NCBI RefSeq assembly: GCF_007860105.1
Contig: NZ_SJPU01000002.1
Location: 2,509,882 to 2,573,881 of the forward strand
Source: Allorhodopirellula heiligendammensis
GTDB taxonomy: Bacteria; Planctomycetota; Planctomycetia; Pirellulales; Pirellulaceae
Length of the DNA stretch: 64,000 bases
Direction of reading: 5' to 3'
The position numbers and the translations under genes were made by a program. Below the pieces are notes generated by a model that searched no databases, was not told the DNA's origin, and saw only the letters and a program-made list of their open reading frames with translations. This document shows positions 9,251 through 17,591 of this stretch, piece by piece. The first letter of the stretch is position 1. The number at the start of each line of letters is the position of its first letter.

Positions 9251-10035
9251 TTCGAACTCTGATTGAGAGATGGGGCCGTGGCAAGATTGTTCGACGGCGA
9301 CTGCCGAAGGCTTTTGGGAGGCGATCTATCCATGTATCTCCCGACGCTGCACTGAAGTATCTGTTCCCCAATCTTGAGCGTGGTGACCCCAGCCTACTGC
9401 GGATCGCGACAACTTTGTCGACTGCACAGTCGATTTGGGACATCGGTGCAAACGTAGGGCTGTTCACCTTCGCTGCAGCCCATCGAGTTGGCTCGCCTGG
9501 AAAAGTTCTGGCCGTTGAAGCTGATCCGTTTCTCGCCGATTTGCTGCAAAGGTCGGCGCAGATGCCGTCCAATTCTGACTTGAACGTGAGGGTGCTGTGC
9601 TGTGCGGCATCTGATGAAACGAGCGTTGCCCGGTTTCTTATCGCAAATCGAGGCCGTGCATCGAACTCGCTTGAACAATCTGGCCACCGTACGCAGGCGG
9701 GTGGTACGCGATACGCCCAGTACGTGCCAACGCTCAAACTCGATGATTTGGTTGAAACCTTTGGAGTGCCAGATTTCATCAAGGTTGATGTAGAGGGTGC
9801 GGAGATGCAGGTCTTGCGAGGAGCGCAACACATACTGAGTGTACATCGACCGTCTTTCTATATTGAAGTATCCGGTGCACAGAGCGAGCATGTTGCTGCA
9901 GTATTCTCGGCGAACAAATACGTTCTATTCGACGGTGATGCGGTGGATCCAATAAGAATCGATTCCTGCAGATTCAATACACTCGCGATTCCAGCAGAAC
10001 GAGCCTGTGGATTAGACGATACCACAACGACGTAA
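9247..10035 (+). CDS. FkbM family methyltransferase
   Basis: This is a 262-residue SAM-dependent O-methyltransferase. IWDIGANVGLFTFAAA is motif I (SAM glycine loop), VLAVEADPFLADLL carries the acidic ribose ligand, and FIKVDVEGAEMQVLRG is the strongly conserved FkbM signature. FkbM proteins in polysaccharide clusters methylate sugar hydroxyls. Its start overlaps the preceding glycosyltransferase stop. A methyl cap would fit with the sulfotransferase and carbamoyltransferase of this locus as a third kind of glycan decoration. The target position is unknown. Confidence 0.88.
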   Translation: MIRTLIERWGRGKIVRRRLPKAFGRRSIHVSPDAALKYLFPNLERGDPSLLRIATTLSTAQSIWDIGANVGLFTFAAAHRVGSPGKVLAVEADPFLADLLQRSAQMPSNSDLNVRVLCCAASDETSVARFLIANRGRASNSLEQSGHRTQAGGTRYAQYVPTLKLDDLVETFGVPDFIKVDVEGAEMQVLRGAQHILSVHRPSFYIEVSGAQSEHVAAVFSANKYVLFDGDAVDPIRIDSCRFNTLAIPAERACGLDDTTTT

Positions 10036-10173
10036 ATGCACGCTCAGACAATTATCTCAAAATCGCGTGGCTGGCCGAGTTCTCAAGAAGACTCCCTTTG
10101 CCCGCGTTGATTGATTGCGATCAACAACCCATGCGGACGCATTGTCTGCAATTCATAACTTGCTCACCGCCTC

Positions 10174-11961
10174 ATGAACATTATTGGAATCAACGCCTAT
10201 CATGGTGATGCGTCGGCGTCACTTGTCGTCGATGGACAACTTGTTGCCGCGGTGGAGGAGGAGCGGTTTAACCGGATCAAACATTGGGCTGGGTTTCCTG
10301 CGCAGTCGATTCAGTACTGTCTCGAGGTGGCGGGGATCAGCATCAGCGATGTCGATCACGTGGCCATCTCATTCGACCCGCGAGCGAATCTTGCGCGGCG
10401 GTTGGCCTTCGTGGCTTCGCACCGCCCCAGCGCCCGAGCGATACTCGACCGTGTGAAACGCCAAGGAAAAACGCTCGGTCTGGAGGATCAGTTGGCTCGG
10501 GGACTCGGTGTGGACCGATCGACGGTTCGTGCTCAGTTCCACCGCATTGAGCACCATCAGACGCATGTTTCGGCTGGCTTTTTGCTCTCGCCTTTCGAGG
10601 AGGCTGCTGTGCTGTCGGTCGATGGCATGGGTGATTTCACGTCGACGATGACTGCCCACGCAAAGGGCACGGGCTGGCGAGAATTCGATCGTGTATGGTT
10701 CCCACACTCGATCGGATTTTTGTATAGCACGATCACGATGTTCTTGGGATTCCCCTATTATGGTGACGAGTACAAAGTCATGGGACTCGCCCCATACGGA
10801 GAACCGGAGTTTGCAGATTCCATCCGCAAGATGATCCGCCCTAAAAGAGACACGTTTGAGCTCAACTTAGAGTATTTCACGCACCAAAAAACGGGTGTCA
10901 AGATGAAGTGGAATGATGGCGCGCCAATCATCGAACCATTTCATTCACAGAAGCTGATTGCTGAGCTCGGACCGATGCGAGCGAGAGACGAACCGATGAC
11001 ATCTCGACACGATAATATCGCGAAGAGCTTGCAAGTCGTCACGGAGGAGATCATCTTGCACATGCTCACTCGATTGCATGCAAAAACCCAATGTGAGAAT
11101 TTGTGCATGACAGGAGGCGTGGCGATGAACTCAGTTGCCAATGGAAAAATCACCTCTCAGACTCCTTTTAAACACGTCTATATTCCTGCGGGAGCGGCCG
11201 ATAACGGGACTGCTTTCGGAGCAGCGTTCTATGTATGGAACAAGGTCCTCGGTAATCCACGCAGCTTCGTGCAAGATCACGCATACTGGGGCTGCGAAAG
11301 CACTGACGATGAATGTGCCAACGCCATCCGCACGGCAGAACTGCCGTTCGACTGCGTGGACCAAGCAGACCTGGTGGATCAAACGACCAACTTGATGCTA
11401 GACGGGAAGGTTGTGGGGTGGTTTCAAGGACGAATGGAGTTTGGCGCCAGGGCGTTGGGCAGTCGCTCACTAATCGCGGACCCGCGACGGACCGATATGC
11501 GCGATATCATTAATTTACGAATAAAGTATCGCGAGAAGTTTCGACCGTTCGCGCCGAGCATCTTGGAGGAGCATGCCGGCGAGTGGTTTGAAATCAATGA
11601 ACCCACGCCTTATATGGAGAAAGTGTTCCCGATTCGACGCGAGAAACGAGAACTGATCCCGGCGGTTACTCATGTCGATGGCAGCGGCCGCCTGCAAACC
11701 GTTTCCAAATCCACCAATCCGTTGTACCACGCGCTAATCACGCGTTTCTACGAGAAAACGGGCGTGCCGATTGTTTTAAACACCTCACTCAATGAGAACG
11801 AGCCGGTAGTGCGGACACCCGCCGAGGCCATCTCATGCTTCTTGCGGACTGATATGGATGCATTGGTGCTAGGCAACTGCATCATCGACCGACATCGAGC
11901 CGATTTCCCCGAAGCGTTCCAAAAGAAAAGCTCAATCGACCGGCAGGTAAAGCCGGGGTGA
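10174..11961 (+). CDS. NodU/CmcH family carbamoyltransferase
   Basis: This 595-residue enzyme should transfer a carbamoyl group from carbamoyl phosphate, with ATP, to a hydroxyl. The N-terminal Kae1-like domain is visible as IIGINAYHGDASASLV, IEHHQTHVSAGFLLSPF (metal-binding histidines) and FYYGDE-type region PYYGDEYKVMGLAPYGEP. The C-terminal YrdC-like domain has GRMEFGARALGSRSLIADPR and KYREKFRPFAPSIL. Length matches NodU, TobZ and CmcH. In this locus the acceptor is most likely a sugar of the surface polysaccharide. A 138-bp gap before it could hold its own promoter, though I could not identify one. Confidence 0.92.
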   Translation: MNIIGINAYHGDASASLVVDGQLVAAVEEERFNRIKHWAGFPAQSIQYCLEVAGISISDVDHVAISFDPRANLARRLAFVASHRPSARAILDRVKRQGKTLGLEDQLARGLGVDRSTVRAQFHRIEHHQTHVSAGFLLSPFEEAAVLSVDGMGDFTSTMTAHAKGTGWREFDRVWFPHSIGFLYSTITMFLGFPYYGDEYKVMGLAPYGEPEFADSIRKMIRPKRDTFELNLEYFTHQKTGVKMKWNDGAPIIEPFHSQKLIAELGPMRARDEPMTSRHDNIAKSLQVVTEEIILHMLTRLHAKTQCENLCMTGGVAMNSVANGKITSQTPFKHVYIPAGAADNGTAFGAAFYVWNKVLGNPRSFVQDHAYWGCESTDDECANAIRTAELPFDCVDQADLVDQTTNLMLDGKVVGWFQGRMEFGARALGSRSLIADPRRTDMRDIINLRIKYREKFRPFAPSILEEHAGEWFEINEPTPYMEKVFPIRREKRELIPAVTHVDGSGRLQTVSKSTNPLYHALITRFYEKTGVPIVLNTSLNENEPVVRTPAEAISCFLRTDMDALVLGNCIIDRHRADFPEAFQKKSSIDRQVKPG

Positions 11962-12082
11962 GCGGATTGTTAAGCGTTTTTCAGCTTTGGGTACTTAGTA
12001 GCGTTCAACACGCTTGGCCTAAATCCTTGATCCACTGGGCGACCGCGCTTCTTACCATCGCACGCCTAAGAGCACACATGGA

Positions 12083-12832
12083 ATGATGAAGATCTCCGTC
12101 ATTACCGCGGTGTACAATCGATCCGACACGATCCGTGTTGCGATTGAGTCAGTATTGGCTCAACGTGAAGTGAATCTGGAATACATCGTTGTCGACGGAA
12201 ATTCAACCGACGGTACCGCCGACGTGGTCACTAACTACGGCAACCGAATCACGAAATCCATTCGCGAAGCGGATAATGGAATCTACGACGCGCTCAATAA
12301 GGGCATTGCGGCAGCTACTGGAGATGTGATCGGATTCCTGCATGCCGATGACTGGTTCGCCGATGAGGACGTGCTGAGGCGAGTTGCCGATGGCTTGGTT
12401 GACCCGAGATTCGACGGTGTCTATGGGGATTTGGACTATGTCGACGCAGAGTCGCCCGAGCGCGTTCGTCGAAAGTGGGTCTCAGGAGAGTACGAAGTCA
12501 CCAAATTTCGTCGCGGTTGGATGCCACCGCATCCCACGGTGTACCTGCGGCGATCGTGCTACGATCGTTTTGGAGTATTCAACGATCACATGAAGACGGC
12601 GGCGGATTACGAGTTACTGGTGCGGATGATGGTCAAGCATCAAATTTCGATGCGTTACGTACCGCAGGTGATGGTCAAGATGCGAATGGGCGGTGCTAGC
12701 AACGCAAGTATCCGCAATCGCATGAACGCCAACGCCGATGACCGCCTTGCGTGGACCAGCAACGGGCTGCCACCACCGTGGGGCCTGCGACTAACCAAAC
12801 CGCTCAGGAAGCTACCGCAGTTTTTGAGGTAG
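12083..12832 (+). CDS. glycosyltransferase family 2 (WcaA-like)
   Basis: This 249-residue GT2 enzyme has the motifs ISVITAVYNRSDTIRVAIES, VVDGNSTDGTADVV and FLHADDWFADEDVL (DxD-type metal site), plus MPPHPTVYLRRSCYDRFG, the usual acceptor-side region of colanic-acid-like glycosyltransferases. Two ATGs are adjacent (12083 and 12086). It is the last gene of the polysaccharide locus. It ends seven bases before the convergent beta-RFAP synthase gene, where the strand, gene functions and apparent base composition all change. Confidence 0.88.
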   Translation: MMKISVITAVYNRSDTIRVAIESVLAQREVNLEYIVVDGNSTDGTADVVTNYGNRITKSIREADNGIYDALNKGIAAATGDVIGFLHADDWFADEDVLRRVADGLVDPRFDGVYGDLDYVDAESPERVRRKWVSGEYEVTKFRRGWMPPHPTVYLRRSCYDRFGVFNDHMKTAADYELLVRMMVKHQISMRYVPQVMVKMRMGGASNASIRNRMNANADDRLAWTSNGLPPPWGLRLTKPLRKLPQFLR

Positions 12833-12839
12833 GGTCACG

Positions 12840-13865
12840 TTAGGCCAACTCCGCCAGGCGACCTGTCGAGAGCGGGCGGGCGACGAAAACCTGGAGTTCG
12901 GCGCTGCTCCATTGCTGCTCAAACTGCGCAGCGGCTTGTGCATCGGGATGCCAGACAAACACGCCTGGTCCCCAGCTACTTTGGCCGACTCCGGCAAAAC
13001 CCGCCGTGCGCAGTCGCGTGATGAGACGTGTGGTAACAGCTCCGTTGTAGGCGCCTCCCTGGACGGACGCAAACAACTCGCCACTTCGCTGGTTGTACTC
13101 TGTCGTCGCGGCGCAAAAGGAAGCAAAGTCAGCATCTTCAATGGCTGGCACAAGCCGCGTTGTGAGAATGTCGGCAAGGGCGCTACGGCAATCAACCGCA
13201 GCCGCCCTGAGAGCTTCGAACTTGGCCTGCTCTTGCTCACCACTGACGGTGCTAGCATCGTCAGGCGTCGCAACTGGTAACAGGATCGTGACGCGCCAGG
13301 CCGGTGGCATCTCAAGCCGCACGTCAAGCGGATTGAGCGGATCATGTTCCCCTGAGGGTTTCAACCCCTCGGCAATGAACCCGCCAGCCAGGTAGCCATG
13401 GGTGCCCACCGCTGAGCGTCTGCCACGGTCGGCAGCAGCCAGCCAAAGTTCGCCCGCTCGCGGCGGCATACCCAGCAGGTCACCAGCCAACTCCGACGCC
13501 ATCGCGCCGGGTGACACCCTCAATATCGCTTCGGCGATTGCCAAGGACAGCTGCGTGCCGCTGCCGAGTCCGGTGTGCGCGGGTGCTGCGTCGAGCACCT
13601 CGACATGGACAGGCGGCAGCCGCTTTGCCGAGCCGGTGGCGTCCGCAATCCGCTGAGCAATCGCGTGAGCTCGCTTGTGATGCTCACGGACGCGGTGTTC
13701 GGAGCCATTCATAGTTGCTGTGAATGAAAACTCGACCGATGTTTTCGCCGTGACAACGGTGTTCGGCGCATCAATCATCACACCACAACCTCCGAAAGGC
13801 GCCGCGACGTCAAGGAGACCGAAGTGCAACCGTGCACCCGTCGTAATTCGGAGCCGCTGTGTCAT
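12840..13865 (-). CDS. beta-ribofuranosylaminobenzene 5'-phosphate (beta-RFAP) synthase
   Basis: This 341-residue GHMP-kinase-fold enzyme condenses p-aminobenzoate with PRPP, releasing CO2, the first committed step of tetrahydromethanopterin synthesis. Evidence is the N-terminus ITTGARLHFGLLD, which is characteristic of beta-RFAP synthases, and AHTGLGSGTQLSLAIAEA, the GHMP glycine/serine loop (about residues 115-132). The length matches the family. Its start overlaps the DUF447 gene stop (ATGA, 13862-13865), and a pabA-like gene precedes that, so the operon supplies pABA and uses it. H4MPT pathways are known from Planctomycetes and methylotrophs. Confidence 0.9.
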   Translation of the reverse strand: MTQRLRITTGARLHFGLLDVAAPFGGCGVMIDAPNTVVTAKTSVEFSFTATMNGSEHRVREHHKRAHAIAQRIADATGSAKRLPPVHVEVLDAAPAHTGLGSGTQLSLAIAEAILRVSPGAMASELAGDLLGMPPRAGELWLAAADRGRRSAVGTHGYLAGGFIAEGLKPSGEHDPLNPLDVRLEMPPAWRVTILLPVATPDDASTVSGEQEQAKFEALRAAAVDCRSALADILTTRLVPAIEDADFASFCAATTEYNQRSGELFASVQGGAYNGAVTTRLITRLRTAGFAGVGQSSWGPGVFVWHPDAQAAAQFEQQWSSAELQVFVARPLSTGRLAELA

Positions 13866-14467
13866 GCCAAATACTCGGCAGGAGAGATCATTCGCTGCTC
13901 GATATACTTTTGCACGAGCTCGAAGGCGGCGAGCTCGTCCGGTCCCGCCGTTTTCTGAACGGGGACTGCGAGTCGCTGCAGTTCATCTTTGATCTGTGTC
14001 GAATCAATCATGCCGATCCGAGTCGCGAGGATCGCTGCTTCGATGACCGCGTGCTTGGCGCGATTGAATCCAAAGAATGGACGTACCGTCCCCTCGGCAA
14101 TGCAGGTCGCAACCAACTCGTGTCGGGGAGGAGTTCCGCCCGCGTGAGTGACCTCGATCGCGAACCAGCGGTGACAGTCGACCAGCCGAACGTGCTCCCG
14201 GGAGGCTCCTTCGGCTTGGCAAACCAGCCCAGTCGGGTCGATAGTTCCAATTGCGGCGCGAGCGAGCAACAGCACGTCATCGGTCACGTGGATGACCGCT
14301 TTGCCGTTGTCTAATAGGTTGCCGCAGGTTCGCGAACCTTCGTAGGGACGCAAGCAAAAGGTGGGGAAAGCCGCATCGCCGCTCGGTGGCCGGACGATCG
14401 GGCCCATCGGTGCGATATTCACGCGTCCTTCCGGACTGACGGTCGTGACGATCGATTCCAGGATCAT
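13862..14467 (-). CDS. DUF447 family protein, probably H4MPT-linked
   Basis: The 201-residue product begins ILESIVTTVSPEGRVNIAPMG, which resembles the FMN-binding split-barrel start of DUF447 proteins. The following CLRPYEGSRTCGNLL and KAVIHVTDDVLLLARAAI also fit. DUF447 genes occur in methanogens and in bacteria with H4MPT pathways, and are taken to act in that cofactor's synthesis or use; the reaction is not known to me. It is coupled by ATGA overlaps to pabA upstream (14464-14467) and to beta-RFAP synthase downstream, which strongly supports the pathway link. The flavin-binding idea is from the fold only. Confidence 0.82.
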   Translation of the reverse strand: MILESIVTTVSPEGRVNIAPMGPIVRPPSGDAAFPTFCLRPYEGSRTCGNLLDNGKAVIHVTDDVLLLARAAIGTIDPTGLVCQAEGASREHVRLVDCHRWFAIEVTHAGGTPPRHELVATCIAEGTVRPFFGFNRAKHAVIEAAILATRIGMIDSTQIKDELQRLAVPVQKTAGPDELAAFELVQKYIEQRMISPAEYLA

Positions 14468-15276
14468 TGATCCGCATTGCCAGTGAGTGGATTGGGACGT
14501 CCCGGCAGCGGTCGAGGTGGGGCGATGGACAGGGTGGGCAGTGGTGATTTGCGGTAGAGGGTCGGTGAGGAGACATCATGCGAGCTTAAGTCGGTCTTGG
14601 ATCCATGATGTGCAAACCCGGTTCGCGACATCCAAACCACCGGCCGACCGGTACCACCGTTTGCACCGAAAATGCGCCGAGCTCGCTCATGGTGACGATC
14701 GACCAGAACGAAGAAATTCCGGAACAAATCATGACCATGTTCGGTCAGCAGTGACTCCGGATGGAACTGCACCCCATGAACGCATCGGGCATGGTCGGAA
14801 ATCCCCATGACAATCGACGGCGATTCAGGCGCCGCCAACGTCGTGGCAGTGATTTCCAGTGACGCCGGCAAAGTCCTCGCGTCGACGCAGAGAGAATGAT
14901 ACCTGCCCACAGAAATCGATTGTGGCAAGCCACTGAAAATGCCCGTTGAGTTGTGGCTGATGATCGAAGCCATCGCATGAGCAGGCGGAGAGACGATCAC
15001 GTCGCCCCCATATGCAGCGGCAATCGATTGGTGCCCCAAGCAGATTCCGAGGATAGGGATTTCACCTGCGAGCGAGCGAACGACATCGAGGCAGCATCCT
15101 GCTTGCTCGGGTCGATGGGGCCCCGGTGAGAGCACAATCGCTTCGGGTTGCAATTGATAGCACTGATCGACCGTGATTTCATCACTGCGGATCACGCGAG
15201 TCGCTTTCCCGGCGAGTCGGAGGTAACGGGCGACATTGTGCACGAATGAGTCGTAGTTATCGAGCAGCACGATCAC
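14464..15276 (-). CDS. pabA: pABA/anthranilate synthase glutamine amidotransferase subunit
   Basis: This class I glutamine amidotransferase supplies ammonia for p-aminobenzoate or anthranilate synthesis. LLDNYDSFVHNV is the N-terminal oxyanion region, GICLGHQSIA holds the nucleophile cysteine, and VHGVQFHPES carries the catalytic His and Glu. The GTG at 15276 is chosen because it gives the family start M-I-V-L-L-D-N-Y-D; a TTG at 15291 would add five residues. About 70 Pro/Ser-rich residues follow the catalytic domain, making it longer than the usual ~200. No PabB is adjacent. Being coupled to H4MPT genes, it is more likely pabA than trpG. Confidence 0.85.
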   Translation of the reverse strand: MIVLLDNYDSFVHNVARYLRLAGKATRVIRSDEITVDQCYQLQPEAIVLSPGPHRPEQAGCCLDVVRSLAGEIPILGICLGHQSIAAAYGGDVIVSPPAHAMASIISHNSTGIFSGLPQSISVGRYHSLCVDARTLPASLEITATTLAAPESPSIVMGISDHARCVHGVQFHPESLLTEHGHDLFRNFFVLVDRHHERARRIFGANGGTGRPVVWMSRTGFAHHGSKTDLSSHDVSSPTLYRKSPLPTLSIAPPRPLPGRPNPLTGNADQ

Positions 15277-15295
15277 GATAAATCCAGCCAAACTA

Positions 15296-15349
15296 AAAAG
15301 GGGTCTGACCCTCCTCTGGTAAATGTTTCAGAAGGGTCAGACCCCTTTT
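15296..15349 (-). terminator. 17-bp perfect inverted repeat, likely terminator of the ExbB-ExbD operon
   Basis: AAAAGGGGTCTGACCCT (15296-15312) and its exact reverse complement (15333-15349) are separated by a 20-base loop. On the - strand the hairpin starts 11 bases after the second ExbD stop and ends in a T-run, like a Rho-independent terminator. The sequence is also of the REP-like palindrome kind dispersed in many bacterial genomes, so it may be a repeat element that took on this job. The next gene, pabA, starts just 20 bases further on. Confidence 0.75.
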
Positions 15350-15360
15350 CGGATGGAGAC

Positions 15361-15852
15361 TCAGCGACGGGGCTTAGCAAACTTAATTTTCTCGATCAAT
15401 TTGACGACTTGATTTCCATCCTTGTAGCCACTCACCGCTGTGATTGCCCGGATCACGTATTCATATCGCAGGTTGTAATCCGTATCGATTTCCACTTCCG
15501 GTCCCTCGCCGGCCTCTTCAGCGACGGGGCCTGCCGAGGCGATTTGTCCGACGATCGTGGTCCGCAGTTTGTCAAAACCTGCAGTCCCGGTACCCATTTG
15601 GATGTCGTTGAGCTTCATACCAGCGAGGTTGCCGGTGTCATCGGCCAGCAAACGCAGTTTCAGCGGCAAGTCGGTGGGATCGATGGTTGAATTGGAAGTA
15701 CCCGCCAACGGCATCTTGATACTGAAGTCGCCCTCGAGCTCAACGACTTTGAAAGTCATCACGAAGAAGATTAGCAACAAGAACACGATATCGATCATAC
15801 TCGTCATGTTCAGCTCGCTCTTCTCTGGAGCGGGTGGATTGCGGATCTTCAT
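15361..15852 (-). CDS. ExbD/TolR family protein (second copy)
   Basis: This 163-residue single-pass inner-membrane protein is of the ExbD/TolR family, partner of the ExbB/TolQ proton channel. The N-terminal LNMTSMIDIVFLLLIFFV (about residues 18-35) is the conserved membrane segment with the proton-carrying aspartate, followed by a periplasmic domain. The start overlaps the first ExbD gene (ATGA, 15849-15852). Its periplasmic part differs clearly from the first copy, so the two may form a heteromeric complex or serve different partners. The gene ends 11 bases before the palindrome at 15296-15349. Confidence 0.9.
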   Translation of the reverse strand: MKIRNPPAPEKSELNMTSMIDIVFLLLIFFVMTFKVVELEGDFSIKMPLAGTSNSTIDPTDLPLKLRLLADDTGNLAGMKLNDIQMGTGTAGFDKLRTTIVGQIASAGPVAEEAGEGPEVEIDTDYNLRYEYVIRAITAVSGYKDGNQVVKLIEKIKFAKPRR

Positions 15853-16286
15853 GACTTATCCTCTTTCACACGCAGAGCAAAGTTGACGAGTTGCGAATCC
15901 TGACAAACTCGCACGATTTCCTGAATCTCACCCGCGGCGCAGTCTTTGTGACCTCGAATCACGACGTTGGCATCCGCCGGGGTCTTGCCTTCGCCACGAA
16001 TGACCGCGAGTTCCCGGTCAAGACCAAGGCGCAGCGTCTCGGCAGTGTAGTCATCGCCGCCGACATAAATTCGTCCATCGGCGGCCACGTGCAGAATAAT
16101 GGGTGCTTCCAGCGGTGCTTCGGGCGGTTTAACGAGCTGACTGTTAGGCAGCACGACGTGATCGTTAGCTTCGGTTTGAGCGAAATTAATCAGCACCATG
16201 AAGAAGGCAATCAATTGGAACGTCATGTCGATCATCGGCGTCATATCGCCTTCGGCCATGTCAACCGACTTTCGTTTGACACGCAT
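15849..16286 (-). CDS. ExbD/TolR family protein (first copy)
   Basis: This 145-residue ExbD/TolR-like protein has DMTPMIDMTFQLIAFFMVL (about residues 14-32) as the membrane helix with its conserved Asp, preceded by a basic cytosolic tail (RVKRKS). The periplasmic domain contains the usual DGRIYVGGDDYT-type strand and NVVIRGHKDC near the end. It starts two bases after the ExbB-like gene stop and overlaps the second ExbD start. With ExbB it should convert proton-motive force into movement of an outer-membrane or cell-envelope partner, which is not encoded nearby. Confidence 0.9.
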   Translation of the reverse strand: MRVKRKSVDMAEGDMTPMIDMTFQLIAFFMVLINFAQTEANDHVVLPNSQLVKPPEAPLEAPIILHVAADGRIYVGGDDYTAETLRLGLDRELAVIRGEGKTPADANVVIRGHKDCAAGEIQEIVRVCQDSQLVNFALRVKEDKS

Positions 16287-16288
16287 GA

Positions 16289-17215
16289 TCAGCGAGCTCC
16301 GGTCTTGGGCGTCGTATCTTCAAATCGGCTCATCAAATTTTCGCTTTCGACGCCCACTTCAAGTAGCAATCGCGCGACCCGGTTGCGCAGGATATTGTAG
16401 GCGGCGATCGCGGGAATTGCGATAAACAGGCCGACCAAAGTGGTGAACAGCGCCGTTGAAATCCCTTCGGCGAGCGCGGAGGGCTCGGGCGTCGTGCCAC
16501 CGTTAGCGATCACCTGGAACGATGCAATCATTCCCTGCACGGTACCGAACAATCCGATCATGGGGCTGAGGTTGCCGATCAACGCCATGTAGCTGAGGCG
16601 GTGCTCGAGCTTCATGCTTTCCTCTTCACCGACTTCCTGCATGCCCTCGAGTGCTTTGGGATAGCCGCGCGAGACCTTTGCGAGGCCGGCAGCAAGGACC
16701 TGGCCAAGCACCGATTCGTCATTCTTGGCGAGATCGTAGGCACCTTGATTGTCGTTCTCATCGAGTCGCTGACCGAATTCCTCCACCAAATCGTGTGGAC
16801 AGAGCGTGTCCCGCCGGGCAGCGAGCATGTTCATCACGAACAGCGACACGAGTGTCACCGAAAGTGCCAAAAAGACGATCACATACGGGATACCGAGCGA
16901 TTTAATGAACCACGTCAACAACGATTGATCTTTCTTCTGTGTCTCCGCAGCACCATTAGCATCCGCTTGGCCGCCGTCGGCTTCGCCCGCCGCTTCCTGA
17001 CCAGCAACCGCATCACCACCCGCATCGACGGGTTGCTCTGCCGGTGGCTCAACGTCGTCACCACCGCCAAACTCTGCAGCAGCATCGTCTTGAGCGATCG
17101 CCGTGGAAATTGCCAGCGGGCTGGACAGCGAAACACCGATGACGAAAATCGCCAGCCAAGACGCCAGGCTCCTGCGGGAGAAAGCGTCGCTCAACAGGGC
17201 GGGAATGGATTTCAT
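16289..17215 (-). CDS. MotA/TolQ/ExbB proton channel family protein
   Basis: This 308-residue protein has a signal-like first hydrophobic segment (about residues 17-42), then an acidic Gly/Ala/Glu-rich stretch (about 43-92). A helix at about 105-127 (IPYVIVFLALSVTLVSLFV) and the conserved channel helices follow, with LIGNLSPMIGLFGTVQGMI and LFTTLVGLFIAIPAI. That second part is the standard ExbB/TolQ core. The N-terminal extension is common in planctomycete ExbB proteins and would put the acidic linker in the periplasm. First gene of an operon with two ExbD genes; the 174 bp upstream, shared with a divergent small gene, should hold its promoter. Confidence 0.92.
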   Translation of the reverse strand: MKSIPALLSDAFSRRSLASWLAIFVIGVSLSSPLAISTAIAQDDAAAEFGGGDDVEPPAEQPVDAGGDAVAGQEAAGEADGGQADANGAAETQKKDQSLLTWFIKSLGIPYVIVFLALSVTLVSLFVMNMLAARRDTLCPHDLVEEFGQRLDENDNQGAYDLAKNDESVLGQVLAAGLAKVSRGYPKALEGMQEVGEEESMKLEHRLSYMALIGNLSPMIGLFGTVQGMIASFQVIANGGTTPEPSALAEGISTALFTTLVGLFIAIPAIAAYNILRNRVARLLLEVGVESENLMSRFEDTTPKTGAR

Positions 17216-17389
17216 TGAGGGACCTTCAAGAGAACCGGTTGGAATCGAGGCGTTGAATCATCCAGTGCGGGGGTGATCCAGAAAATCGTGGAGGGCAGCG
17301 GCGTACGCGTTGGTGCGCCACTACTGATAGAATAATCGACATCATGCTCGCTGGCATCACCCTGGAGAGGGCATTTTGGAGACATCACC

Positions 17390-17563
17390 ATGACGCAAGA
17401 CTGGGACGACACAGATGACTGGGACGATGACGATTATGATGAATTCATTCAGAATGAGTTTCCGGAGACGACCAACTCGAACAATCACCTACCCGCGATT
17501 TGGAAATGGACCGCCTGGACGCTGCTATTGATGATAGCATTGTTTTGGGCCCTGTCGCTGTGA
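17390..17563 (+). CDS. small acidic single-pass membrane protein, 57 residues
   Basis: An ATG at 17390 opens a 57-residue frame with a good ribosome-binding site (GGAG at 17378-17381, eight bases before the ATG). The N-terminal half is very acidic (WDDTDDWDDDDYDEF within the first 20 residues). The C-terminal half is one hydrophobic helix (about residues 38-57, WTAWTLLLMIALFWALSL) ending at the stop. This looks like a tail-anchored peptide with a cytosolic acidic head. It lies 28 bases upstream of trmL on the same strand and diverges from the ExbB operon. I know no family. Ordered composition plus the ribosome-binding site make it a likely real gene. Confidence 0.65.
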   Translation: MTQDWDDTDDWDDDDYDEFIQNEFPETTNSNNHLPAIWKWTAWTLLLMIALFWALSL

Positions 17564-17591
17564 CGAATGCTGCTGCACTGAGATTGCCCAC

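Noticed and set aside
13859-14314. 151-codon + strand frame over the DUF447 gene
   Set aside because: It is the complement of a gene with clear family motifs and ATGA coupling.
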